Positions 13,496-25,232 of a stretch of 64,000 nucleotides of DNA are shown here, one piece after another. A program made the position numbers and the translations under genes. The notes below the pieces were generated by a model. That model was not told where the DNA came from. It saw only the letters and a program-made list of their open reading frames with translations, and did not search any database. The first letter of the stretch is position 1. Each line of letters starts with the position of its first letter. Origin of the DNA: Rhynochetos jubatus (taxonomy: Eukaryota > Chordata > Aves > Eurypygiformes > Rhynochetidae); contig CM050650.1 in assembly GCA_027574665.1 (NCBI GenBank), positions 97,189,086-97,253,085 on the forward strand. Reading direction: 5' to 3'.

Positions 13496-14630
13496 TTAAA
13501 ATATACAGAATCTTTTCTCAGCAGTAATTTACTGATGTAAAACAAAATGTGACAGGTGTGACAAATTTCAGGTGTTCTTCTTTGACTTTATAATGCTGAC
13601 AGAGACATGAAACAGCTCAAACAATGTATTTTACATAACATAAGTCATAGTTTATCTAAACGCAAATTATAACAATATTGAATGTGATATTATGAAAGAT
13701 ATTTGTCATAATGTCAACTTTCTGGTCTGTAGCTGTACCTTCATTTAATTTGATATATTTACCATAATTAAGTAGCACCTAATACATTAAATCATCACAC
13801 ACACTCTTTCTTAGGTGGTGTACTTAATCACTACAATTTTTATTTTAAACTTTTGCAATAATCTTTAGAATATTTAATTTTTAAAATTGTAAAAAATAAA
13901 GACTACAATTTTAATTTGAAAAATAGTCCAGAAATAGCTAGCATTACTAGCATATGCATGATGTCAAATCTTGAATTTCAGATAAAAGTTGTTTTCTTAA
14001 ACTTTCAGGTTGGCCACTAGCATGGAATTTACCGCACCAATATAGGCCCCCAGCAAGTAAGATGTCTGATCTAAGTTGTTTGTGTGCTCCCTCCCTATCC
14101 AGTGCAGATATGCAGGCACTTTTGCCATACCACCGTTCTTAGGCTTATTTCTTAGTACTTGATAAATCCTTCTCCAGAAGTACTTTTCTGCCTATGTGAC
14201 TGTCAAGGATATGTGGATAATTAACTTGGTCTAGCTGTCTAACTTTCAGACCATTCAAGTTAATAGAGAGAATTCCCACCCTTTTTGACAACGTAGTGAA
14301 TCAATGTCTTCATAGCTACTACGCAAAATAGAAAACATTGGAAGCGGGGCATCTTGATCGCATTTGATTCAGTTTTGAAGTGAGACCTTGCTGATTGGAG
14401 AATTGTTAAAAAACAGCAAAAAAAATAGAAGCATTTTAAAATCACTAGAAGAACTGCAAGAATTGTTTCTTGTGCATAAAAATGAGCATGTAGATTGTTG
14501 GGTTTGACACACAAGTCAGATCACTAGAGTCCATTGCTTAAAAATAAGTTTGAAGAAGATTTTTCAAGAGTATTCTGTAACATCACATACATCATAACAG
14601 TGCAACAATTTATAGGAGATTTATAGAGGT

Positions 14631-14690
14631 TTATAGAATATTTCAGTTGGAAAGGACCTGCAGTGATCATTTAGTCCAACTGCATAACAA
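14631..14690 (-). mobile_element. CR1 LINE 3' terminal scrap, decayed
   Basis: TATAGAATATTTCAGTTGGA, then AAGGACCTGCAGTGATCATT and TAGTCCAAC, is the reverse complement of the CR1 3' end. The octamer tail is reduced to a single degraded unit. This suggests an older copy than the one at 16280. Confidence 0.85.
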
Positions 14691-16260
14691 GAAGGACCAG
14701 AGGAACATACTCTGAGATATCAACTAATGTGTATGTAGCAGCACAAAGCATGCAGAAAATTATAATTTAACACTTGTAACCCATTATGAAAGCAGTTGCA
14801 TGAAAATTATTTGGCTACTTCAGGTAACCTGTCATCTTTGTTTTCCAAATTAGATAAACCCATAGACTCTAGAAAGAAACTTGTCACCTAAACTTGCCCC
14901 TGACCAGTATAAATTTGCAGTTCTAGACGAACTCATTCAGAGTTCTGACAGATAATGCTAGCAGTGCCTGTTCCAACTGTCTGCTCCACTTCTATGTCAG
15001 ATGAAGGAGTGTATGCCCGTACCTCATCACACAGGTTGGCATTTTAGTGTAAGCCAGGTGGATTTGCATTAAGGTACTGAGCTGTGAAGAGGAGTAACTG
15101 AATCATGGTTACACTTTCTGTCCTACTGATTGTCCTGCACTGGAGTTGCCTCTAACAGAGGATGGGACTGACAACTGAGGGGTTGAGAGTCTTAGCCAAT
15201 TTGATTGCTTTTTGAAGTATGTAAAAGACAGAAATTAAGGCATCCTATACATAGGACAGTAATTTACCTCACTCCCTCTTTTTTTGCTAGATTTGGTGAA
15301 GGTTTATTTAAGATCACAAATTATTAATTGGTGTAACCCAGACTTTATTCCCATTATATCCTGATGAACAGAAGTACTACAGCATATTTGTACATCCAAT
15401 GAAACCATGGATTTAATGGCAAGTGGATCATTGTGAGTGTCTAACTTTAGATACTCCATAACACAGACAACAGAGTTCCATCACAGTCTGTTGATATGCC
15501 TATTATTTTTGCTTTAGCTTTGCCATATGCCTTAAAATATATTCAGTTCTTTTTACTGTTCCAACATAATTTGTGCTTTCTTCACCTTTAGCAGCAAAAA
15601 TTATTTACTGGTAATATTTGTAGCCAATGGGACTCATTAATGTACCTCTATCTTTCCTGAGAGATAGCAGTGATGTTTTTCACTCGAGGCAGATGGTATA
15701 GTCAAGGGTTTAGCCTTATGATGATACATCTAATTCTTTCAAACTTTCTTCCTGAATACTATCCAGCATTGTATTTGAAAGCTGAGGTTTTGTTCCCTAC
15801 TAAAAAATGATTGCATCTGCCTTATTGTATTCCCTCCTTTCTGACAATAATTTTTAATCCTTTTCAACATAGAATGTGAAGAAGGGTGTTGTATGGGTTC
15901 AGTCGGGTATTGTTTCATATAATGGAAATATAGAAAGTAGCTGATTTGAAATTAAATACGGTTGTAATCTGCGTGTCATGACTTTGATGTCACATTCAGA
16001 CTTTAAGTACATTTAATATCCTTGTTTGAAGGCCAAGAGTATTCAATTTCAGATTCAATTCATTTGCTTATATATAAAAACTGAACACAAATATTTTCAT
16101 TTCTCTATATATTAATAACATCTGGGCATGCAGTTCTATTTATGGAGTTTTAATTAAGTACTAATACAAACATACATGTCTCAAAAGTTTATGAAGATTT
16201 GTTGAAGAGGTGTCATATAATACAGGATCTTAGAGTGTTTAGTGAGTTAATTATCAAAAA

Positions 16261-16279
16261 TATATATATATATATATAT
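16261..16279. repeat. (TA)n tract on the left flank of a CR1
   Basis: An uninterrupted TA run abuts the 3' tail of the minus-strand CR1. A matching TA run (16718-16730) abuts its other end. Confidence 0.95.
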
Positions 16280-16717
16280 CATAGAATCATAGAATCACAG
16301 AATTGTTTGGGCTGGAAGGGACCTTAAAGATCATCTAGTTCCAACACCCCTGCCATGGGCAGGGACACCCACCGCTAGACCAGGTTGCTTAAAGCCTCAT
16401 CCAGCCTGGCCTTGAACACTTCCAGGGATGGGGCACCCACAGCTTCTCTGGGCAACCTGTTCCAGTGCCTCACCACCCTCTCCGGGAAGAATTTCTTCCT
16501 GATATGTAATCTAAATCTCCCTGCTTTCAGTTTAAACCCATCACCCCTTGTCCTGTCACTTCAGGCCTTTGTAAAAAGCCCTCCCAGCTTCCTTGTAAGC
16601 CCCCTTCAGGTACTGGAAGGCTGTCATAAGGTCTCCCCGAAGCCTTCTTTTCTTGAGGCTGAACAAGCCCAATTCTCTCAGCTTTTCTTCCTAGCAGAGA
16701 TGCACCAGCCCTCTGAC
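16280..16717 (-). mobile_element. CR1 LINE, 3' end including the end of ORF2 and the 3' UTR
   Basis: Read on the - strand, this is a fairly well preserved CR1 3' end of about 440 bp. It has the segment for the last ORF2 residues (LFSLKK-like, [11 protein letters not shown]-like), the 3' UTR with the stretch of good complementarity to other CR1 copies here, and three octamer units at 16280-16300. It is closely similar to the 28870-29236 copy, but in the opposite orientation. Both ends touch (TA)n, so it either inserted into an existing TA microsatellite or duplicated a TA-rich target. Confidence 0.96.
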
Positions 16718-16730
16718 TATATATATATAT
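16718..16730. repeat. (TA)n tract on the right flank of a CR1
   Basis: It matches the TA run at 16261-16279. Together they bracket the CR1 and probably represent the split or duplicated target. Confidence 0.9.
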
Positions 16731-19700
16731 TTTAAAAGTTGGAAAATATTGTCTTTTTTTTTAGATTTTAGATTTATGTACCAGTAAAAATTAACTTAGG
16801 TTCAGTTAATGTTTGGTTACTGAAAGCTGTAATACTTCATGTCTCCATTAATTGTATTTTATTATTCATTGGTGATATTTTTTAAAGAGACTTACTAAGT
16901 ACACTAACAAGAACTTAATGTGTCATAGATTAAACATCCAGGGAAGATTACAGACCTCTATTTTTTCTTGGATGTTCAAAAAAAACCATGTAGGACAAAT
17001 CTATAAACAATAGGAAATATTTCTTTGATACATATTTGACTGAATAAAACTTCTTTTTACACTGAAGAACAAGTGTCAGAACCATGCCGACAATGTAATG
17101 TTTGATAGTTACTGCCTCTTACTTTTCTGGCTTATAAATTAAAAAGAGTGTTCCATCTCATCAGTATAGGAGACCACTGAATTTCAGAGGTCAGTGTGTA
17201 ACTGGAGAGGATAATTTTTTCTTAATTATGATTAAGTCCCTTCTTTCACCATCTTTGCATATTTTAAAATATTCTGAAAAATGCCTGTTCTTCCTTTCCT
17301 TGAAAATGCTAAACTGTCATGCTGAACTGTTAGCGTTAAAAGTTGGGCAAATTGATGACCCAACAAAGTGCTCACAATTACATTTTCTTAACATGATGCA
17401 GATCCATTTTCCTGTCTTCATTTCTAAGCCTTCCTATTTCACTAAGTAAGACCTGAATTCATTTTCATGGATTTTGCATTTTGCACTAAAGTGACACTTC
17501 TTCGTAACTGGACACTTTTACATAACTTCTTATTAGCTGAAAAATGTATTGCTGCATTCCTGACCATCACTTAATGTTTATATATACTTATATACCTTAA
17601 TAGAATAAATTCACTTTAGGACAACAATGGAAGTTCAGGTAATTCATTTTTTTTCTTATTTTCATTAGTACAGGCTGATATTCTGCTAGCAGTTTGTTCC
17701 TTTTCTCAATCATCAAAAACAAGCTAATTATGACACAGGATTTCTGACTTCTTGTCAGGTGGCTTTGGTCCAAGTACACAGGTATAGTGCCTCTCCAAGG
17801 CACACAAATATGTTGGCATATTTCAGAAAATCATTTTCTGAATCTGGACACTTACTGTTGAAAGTCTGCATACAAATGGAAATGTAGAGCCTGGAAACAT
17901 TATTCTTAAATCTCACTTAGTATTCTTGGAATCTCTCGACACAACAGATATAAGGTTAAAAATTGCTGCCATTGTTGTGAAACATAAGTAAGGTTTTTCT
18001 TTTTTTTTCATAGTCATCAAGAATTCATGGCACTACAACTAGTATGCATCTATATGTATGTAGAACAAGGTCAAACTTAAGCTTGTGACCCGAAAAGAAA
18101 ATTAATAAAATAAAAATTAAGTTGGCCATTCAGGTTGTAACTGGCATGTCTGAGTTTATAGAAAGAAGTGCCATGCCCTGTCTGTAGAAGCAGCAGTATG
18201 GTAAGAATAGTAATTCCTTGGCAGTTGCAGCTATGCAGTAAATGGCTTCCTGAGCTCCTCAAGGAGAATATTTTTCCTTAAAGAAGCCCAGAGGGAAAGA
18301 CGTATCATATAGCAGAAACATGTCAAGGAGGACTTATCTGAAAACTATTAGAAAGACTGGGCTGCAGTGCTGGAAGTAGAGTAATATTACTGAAATTTTT
18401 TTTTTTTCAAGCATGGTGCAGAGTTAAAAGGGCTGAAAATGCCTTTAAAAACTTAGAACCTAATTAGTGAAAGGTAAGATAGGCATGGGTTGTTGTCATA
18501 TCCATTTGCATAAAAATAATTGGAACTGAGTGTTACAAGCTGCAACATTTAAAAGAGTGTAGTGCTAACATATGAAGGTCTGAATCAGCCTCTCTGAGCC
18601 TGATGGGAGAAGATGCTGAAATATGACAAGCCAGCATAATAGATAAGAAGCAAAGGTTAGAGACAAATTATGATTAATTAGTGCAAAATATAGAATTCTC
18701 CCTTGGGAAACTGAGAGATGGTTTTGTTTCCTTCATAATTTAGAAACGGTCTGAGTATAGTTCCTAAGACTAGACAATGTGTTAAGAGTGGGAAATACCC
18801 ATACCATTCACTCATACCTTGTCTTTTCCAACTTCAGTAGGTAAGGTTTCAAAATTTATATGTGATAAATTAAATGTTGCAAGGAAAGAAGCCACCAATA
18901 TATATTTCTCACCAGTCAAGGTCAGTGCTCAGTTTAAGCAAAATCTTTCTAAGCTGGCCAGTCTGTGAAGTCACTAGTAGAGTCAAGTAAAGTCAAAGTG
19001 TTACTTTATCTTAGCTTAGACAAAGAAAAATCTGAGGTTGCAAACTGGCCTATTGTGTAAGTGTGAGTCTATCAGTCCCTGCATGCTGTAATTGCATTCT
19101 TAGGACTGGTTTTTCTCCACAACAACGTTTGAAATGACTGTGCAAGTACTAACAGACCACAGGAAAAAAAAAGGATTTTTAGTGGAAATATTGGTGCAAT
19201 TTTCTGAATCAACTGGCCACTACAAAAAAATTACATGTTGTTAATTCACAGTCTTCCAGAGCCCCAGAGGATTGTGTTGTAAGAGAGAAGCAGAAATAGA
19301 GTCTGAGATTGTTTGGAGACATCTTTCATTCTCCTTGAAAGACATGGAGCTTGTAGAAACAGTTTCACATCATTATTTGCACAACTGAGATCCGTGGCAC
19401 TTTACCTTACATTCTGTTTGTTAATTACAGATGAGAATTGCCAGTTTGGAGGGACTATTTGATGTTGGGAAGAAGAAACTAATAGTGTATATTCTGCATG
19501 AGAATATGAATAGGGCTTGTAATTCTTGACAGTCCTTGGTGGAGAAAAGTGGCATATTTTATCAATGGCTAATTATTCTTGAAAGTATAAATAAGTCTTT
19601 TGGCAATCTGGGAATCAACTAATAACAGAAAATTAGTGCTTGTCTTTTGGTCCTACAGATTGAAGTTTTCTACATTGCTGATCACTGTTTCTTTATTTTT

Positions 19701-21290
19701 CTTTAGATTTCATGGGTTTTATTATCAAAGAGTAGGGTTTAGCCTGATACAGTGAAAATCAGATTAGAAACAGTTCACTTCATCTGATTCAGTTTTCATT
19801 AAAATCCTTTAAATAATACATTAGTACACTTTACTTCTGACATACCCAAAGGTATGACACTGATCCTGCTCTGTCCAGCTCAACTTATCTACACACTTGG
19901 TAATTCCAAGCCATGCATTCACTTTAGCTCAATGTAAATTGGACTTCTGCACCAACAATCATAAATGCTCTTTTAATGCTTTCTTGAGTTTGTATGAAGC
20001 ATGCATGCTACTAGTGTTGCTCTAAATGGTTTCTGCCTCAAGGATGATTGTAAAATCATTCCTAACAGCTGCTTTTCAATTTATTTTATATATTAGAAAT
20101 ATAAATTTTCTTCAATGCTGATTTATATACTTAACTTCCAAGGAAGGTTCTGAAATATGGGCAAAAATTTGACATAGCATTTTAATGCTGCATGTATAAA
20201 TGTGTTTACCTGAGCAGATCCTGTGTTTTGCAATACTATATCAGTAAAGGATCTCCACAAGTTCCACCTGACCCAAAAAGGGAAGCAGAGGAACAAATAA
20301 ATAAGTGCTTTTCAGGAAGAAAGGTTATAGAATAGTATGAAAGGTGCAGATACTCTGTAGGCCTATTGTATTTTGCAGTGAAACTGTCAGAACTGTGAAG
20401 CTGTGTGATGCTGCTTCAGTGCTCAGATAGGAAAGTTCTGCAGAAAACCAGGGTGGCAAAGAATCATTGTTGTTAATCCAGCAAGGGACACTCTTCCCTT
20501 TAAATCTGTTCTGGTTAAAAGTCTTAGTCTGATGTTAAGGAACACAGCAAATTTCTTTCAGATGAGACCTTAGGCACGAGTCTTACTCATTTTCAACTGC
20601 TAAAGGTTTTCTGATACTTCAAAAATACATAGAGCAGATTTATGCAGAGGTAACCTATTGTCTGGAAAACAGTATGGATTCTTGAAGTTCTGCTTGCCCA
20701 TCCAAATAAATGATCATTTCCTGCCCAGATGTTCAGTTATTATCTCACTTCAAGCCACTATTATGATCAAGTTATTATCAAGCCACTATTATTTTCCTTC
20801 CTGAAGAAGGTTGTACTTAAGTGGTACAGAAAGGGATCCTTTAAGTATATTTTTCATTTGGATTTATTAACTTCAGAAATTGTGGTTTGGTGTTCCGTAG
20901 CATAAGTCACAATGAGCTTCACACATTATTAAGGCATTCAGTCACTTTATTATACAGAATACAGTTAGAATACAATTTATCACCAAAGTTATAACCCTAC
21001 CTTGATTAAAAAGTGGAAGGGTTTTTTTGATAAATTAAACATATTAATTAAAGTAATTTTAAAATGGGTCCTTTGAGAAGTATCATTTGTTGGATTGGAA
21101 CATTTTTTTCCAACTGCAGCAAAACCTCTTAGATGGATAAAACTTGCAGAAATTTTTTGTATTTATTTACTGTATTTGAACAGCTATTTCTCTTTGGAGG
21201 TGGTAGTCATTTTTTTAAATTTCTTTGTAACTAGGATATTATTCCTTTTAGCAGAAGCTGAAAAAAAATATTCCTTTTGAATTGCATTTG
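16731..21290. other. AT-rich intron, nothing recognised
   Basis: No repeat family or gene is seen over 4.5 kb apart from a small imperfect tandem copy at 20750-20792. Open frames are short and featureless. Confidence 0.55.
20750..20792. repeat. 15-bp direct repeat, 28-bp period
   Basis: TCAAGCCACTATTAT is present at 20750-20764 and 20778-20792. It is a small local duplication. Confidence 0.85.
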
Positions 21291-22060
21291 TGTCGTGGGG
21301 TTTTGGTAGCGGGGGAGGGGTACAGGAGTGGCTCCTGTCAGAAGCTGCTAGAAGCTTCCCCATCTCCAATTCGGACCCGTCTCAGGCCATGTCCAAACCA
21401 TTCTGTAACAGTGGTAATGTGTCTGTAATAATATATTTAAGAGGGGGAAAAAAAGAAACTGTGGAACCTACAGCAGAGAGAGGAGTGGGATGTGAGACAA
21501 TAACAGGCAGACACTCAGGTCAGTGCAGAAAGGTGGGGAGGAGGTGGGCTGGAGCAGAGGTTCCCCTGCAGCCCATGGTGAGGCAGGCTGTGCCCCTGCA
21601 GCCATGGAGGGTCATGGAGGAGCAGAGCCCCCCTGCAGCCTCGGGAGGACTCCATGCTGGAGCAGGTGGCTGTGCATGAAAGCCTGTGATGCTGTGGTCA
21701 GACCGTGCTGGAGCAGTTCCTGAAGGATGTGGGAGGGACCCATGCCACAACAGTTAGAGAAGAAAACTGCAGCTCATGGGAAGGATTCATGGCAGGGGGA
21801 GGAGGTAGAGTAATCAGGAGCAAAGGGGGGAAAGGTGTTTCTAAGATTTGTTTTAATTTCTCAGTATGCTACTCTGATTTGATTGGTAAGAAATTAATTT
21901 TTTTTCCCCAAGTCTATTCATAATGGGTGAGTGATCCCTCCCTGTCCTTGTGTCAACCCACAAGCCTTTCACTGTATTTTCTCCTCCCCATCCCATCAAG
22001 GGGAGGAGTGAGCCAATGGCCGTGTGGTGCAGAGCTGCCATCAGGGCTTGAACCACGACA
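21291..22060 (-). mobile_element. Solo LTR of an avian endogenous retrovirus (ERVL-like)
   Basis: About 770 bp bounded by TGTCGTGG at 21291 and its inverse CCACGACA ending at 22060, an 8-bp terminal inverted repeat in the TG...CA form of an LTR. Flanks are CATTTG before and CTTTTG after, an imperfect target-site duplication of 5-6 bp. The block is much more GC-rich than its surroundings. Read on the - strand, the opening (CACTCCTCCCC, GATGGGATGGGGA, TTGTGGGTTGA) and the closing part (GGGGAAGCTTCTAGCAGCTT, then CGCTACCAAAACC) match a widespread bird LTR type as I remember it. No internal retroviral region remains, so it is a solo LTR fossil. The mismatched duplication suggests it is not very recent. 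The class assignment (ERVL) is inference. Confidence 0.85.
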
Positions 22061-25000
22061 CTTTTGCAAAAGTCCACAAAGAATTTCTCTACCATCATCT
22101 GCTGTGTTTAGTGATTCTAAATTCATGGCAGCCTTTGGCAGAAAAGGTAATACTTATCTCTCCAGAGGACAGCATGACTTCACCCAAACAGACAACAACC
22201 ATGTCAAAGCAAGAAAACTTCCCATGGAACTCTGTTAAAATATTTTTAGTTTTTAGCCCTCATTGGAAAACTAGATTTCCAGAAGAAAAAATTAAACCTT
22301 GTTGCTTTGTATTGCACAAAATTAAGGAAAATTGATCTTAATTAAAAGCCACTTAGAAATAATATGGATGTATGTTTGTGTATTTATTTCCATAGAAATA
22401 GCTTTTCAACTGGTTGAATTCAGTGAAATTTGCATCAGGAAGAAACACTTAGGGAAATGGAGAAGAGAAAGCTTTGTACATGGGGAAAGGTATAGGGAAT
22501 GCAGGGAAAACACAGGTCTCTCCATGTACACGGAAACAGGAACGCCAGAAACCATCTGATTCTGTTCAGATTAGGACAGTAGCCATATTGTAGTTATCAT
22601 ATTGTGTTATAAGTTTTATCAGCCTTTCTGAAAATAAAAATGGATAACCACAAGATTAAGGGTGGGAATATTTTGATGAAAAATGCTTTTGACTACAATA
22701 AAATAACAAACATTACAGGTCAGATTCCTCTTTGGATGAGAAACAATACCCTCATTAGTGCAATGGGAGTTTCAAATTGTTGTTCTTTGATACTGAAGAT
22801 GATGTTAAAGATCAGTCACGAATTTACTTACACACTTGGGCTGAAATTTCTTTCTTACAATGTTGATACTTTCTGCCACAATGCTCATCAGGCACTGTAG
22901 TTTAAATTTACAGTCTATAGGTTATTTGGGATTTCAGCTGATGACCATAAAAAGCACATCTTGACACAGTTGTGTTCTTATGCATGATGAATTTGCCAAA
23001 TAATGCAAGTTTACAACAAAGCTCTCTGATGTCTGATCCTGAATAATTCAATAGATTATTTAATGTCTGTTACTGTATTTACCAAAGCAGCTAAATTGAA
23101 GAAGTCACTTTTGTGATCTCAAAGCAAATTCTTCTGATCTGTTTTCCTTTTCCCTATTCCTCCTCGCATAGGAGAAGCAATCCCTGTGAGAGGCAGGTAT
23201 GCAGGAAAGCATCTTGGGGTGTAAAATGTGAGCTACTGAAAATGGTTCATTGTCTGTAGTATCATGATAGCAGGAAAGCTAGGAAGAGATAAAAATATTT
23301 AAAGTATTACAAATAGCAAGTTCTCTGCTTTATGCATGTTTGCATTTGTACTGTTTTCTTCTCATCTGTTGATCGTTTTGCAGGTTCTCTGCTTCTTTTA
23401 ATAGGGCAACATTTATAAGGCATTCCTTCTCGTGAGATAATAAGAATTACATTAATCTTTTCTTAGTTAGATGAAACATTTTTGTGTCTCTTGTATAGGC
23501 AACAGATTTACATAATTAACTTCAATGGGACCCATGGTAAGTATTATATGACAACTTCCAAATGTTTTTCAGAGCATAATGTCATTACAGCCATCCTCTG
23601 TATGATACCCAAAATTCTGGCAGCCATTTCAGATAAGATTTAAGTCCTAAAGCTTTACATAGCTTTTTCTTTATTTTTTTTTATTTTTAGGTAAGAAATC
23701 CACTTTTAATCAGACTATACTGGTCAATACATAAATCTTTTGGGAATCTTCCTCATGATTGGAGTTTGAAATCCTAATTATAGAAACTAAATTATACTGA
23801 AGAGGAGGCAGCAGTACAAATAATTTAGAAAGCAGAGGCTTATTTTGGTATATATGCTCAGAATTTTCTTATATTTAAGTACAGCGTATCATTTTAAAGA
23901 AATATTTCACCCAAAGTATTGAGAATATGGCATAGTCATCTGTGTGCCTAATAGCACCATTGGGTTTGTTACTGGCTTTCTTTGCACTGAGCCACATAGT
24001 GACTCTACGTTCAGTTCTCCTTGGAAAACCGTTGTGATCACCTCAGCTTTGCGATAGAATAATAAATAGTACAACTTGCTTAAGCATTGCATTATTTATT
24101 GGAAAATACATAAGCAAAAGAAGACTAGAATTTCACCTTTATTCCCTGTTGAAATCATGCAGATTTTTCTGTACTAAATGTCGATATGTACCTTAATGTT
24201 ATGGATTTGTTAGTTTACGTTTTGCTGCCACCTAGTGCACGTTATAGTATATAAACGAGCTAAATATGAAAATTGTGTAAAAGAGGCCATGTCATTAAAA
24301 GATATTAGATTTGTATTTATCATATAAAAGGGAGAAAAAATAGACGATATTTTTCTAACAGTAGGCCTTCTCCCTGTGTAACATAGCTGTCTCTATGTGC
24401 TGTGTATTCTCCTGGGTATTGCTCAGCTCTTTTGACCCTCATCTTTATTCAGGTTCATTTGTCTTATCTAAAGACATTTTTCTATGTCTTTACAGTCTCT
24501 CAATTCATCTGTGTTCTCGGCAAACTTTTAAGTGTTAGGTATACAATTATTAATACTCTTTTAACCTTGCCATTTCCTACAGAATATGAAAGATTATGAT
24601 TTAAACTCTTTGATAAATATAAAATGCTGGAAAAAATGGAACATTCTGAAATTACAAGTGTTCAGTTCAATAACTGGGTGTTACAATTTCTGAAAAATAT
24701 GTCTTCCTTGGCATTTGTTTGCAAGGCATAGTGAATCTTAAGATTTGATTATAAATGTGAGTTAGCCAACTGACAAGTAAGCATTTTCAGCACTGAAAAT
24801 GCTCAAAATCCAGTGAACGTCCTTCACTGTCCATTTGGACTGCTCTAATGTTATTTTTCATGTGTAAGCAACTTCTATTTGACTAACTGCTGTAATTATT
24901 AATAGCTAAAATCTATCTTGAAATTAAAGTGATTGTTTGCCAGGTTGCCAGCATCTGTATTTCTTAGGTTTCCTTATAATTATACTGATAAGGAGTGAAG

Positions 25001-25077
25001 TGAGCAATTAAATATATTCTGAAGTTGTTATCATTTGCTTTGTACTACATTATCAGCAAAATTTGTGCACACATTAC
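22061..25077. other. AT-rich intron, nothing recognised
   Basis: Short frames (for example 22332-22559 and 22640-22900, +) lack cysteine patterns or splice context that would suggest EYS exons. No repeat family was recognised. Confidence 0.55.
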
Positions 25078-25232
25078 CCAGGGATGTCATGGAGTCTCCA
25101 TCCTTGTAGATGTTCAAAAGCCATCTGGAGATGGCCCTGGCCTGTAGGTGAACCTGCTTGAGCACAAGGTTTGGACCAGGTGACCTCTAGGGGTCCCTTC
25201 CAACCTCAACAATTTTCTGATTCTGTGGCATT
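25078..25232 (+). mobile_element. CR1 LINE, short 3' end
   Basis: About 155 bp of CR1 3' end remain: CATGGAGTCTCCATCCTTG, then GATGTTCAAAAGCCA, GGGGTCCCTTCCAACCTCAA and one octamer (TTCTGATTCTGTGG). The subfamily differs from the 28485 copy in the 3' UTR (AACCTGCTTGAGCACAAGG). Confidence 0.92.

Noticed and set aside
16385-16735. 116-codon open frame (+)
   Set aside because: It is the antisense of a CR1 3' region and ends in the TA repeat.
21290-21679. 129-codon open frame (+) in a GC-rich stretch
   Set aside because: It is the antisense of a solo LTR; GC-rich sequence gives long chance frames.
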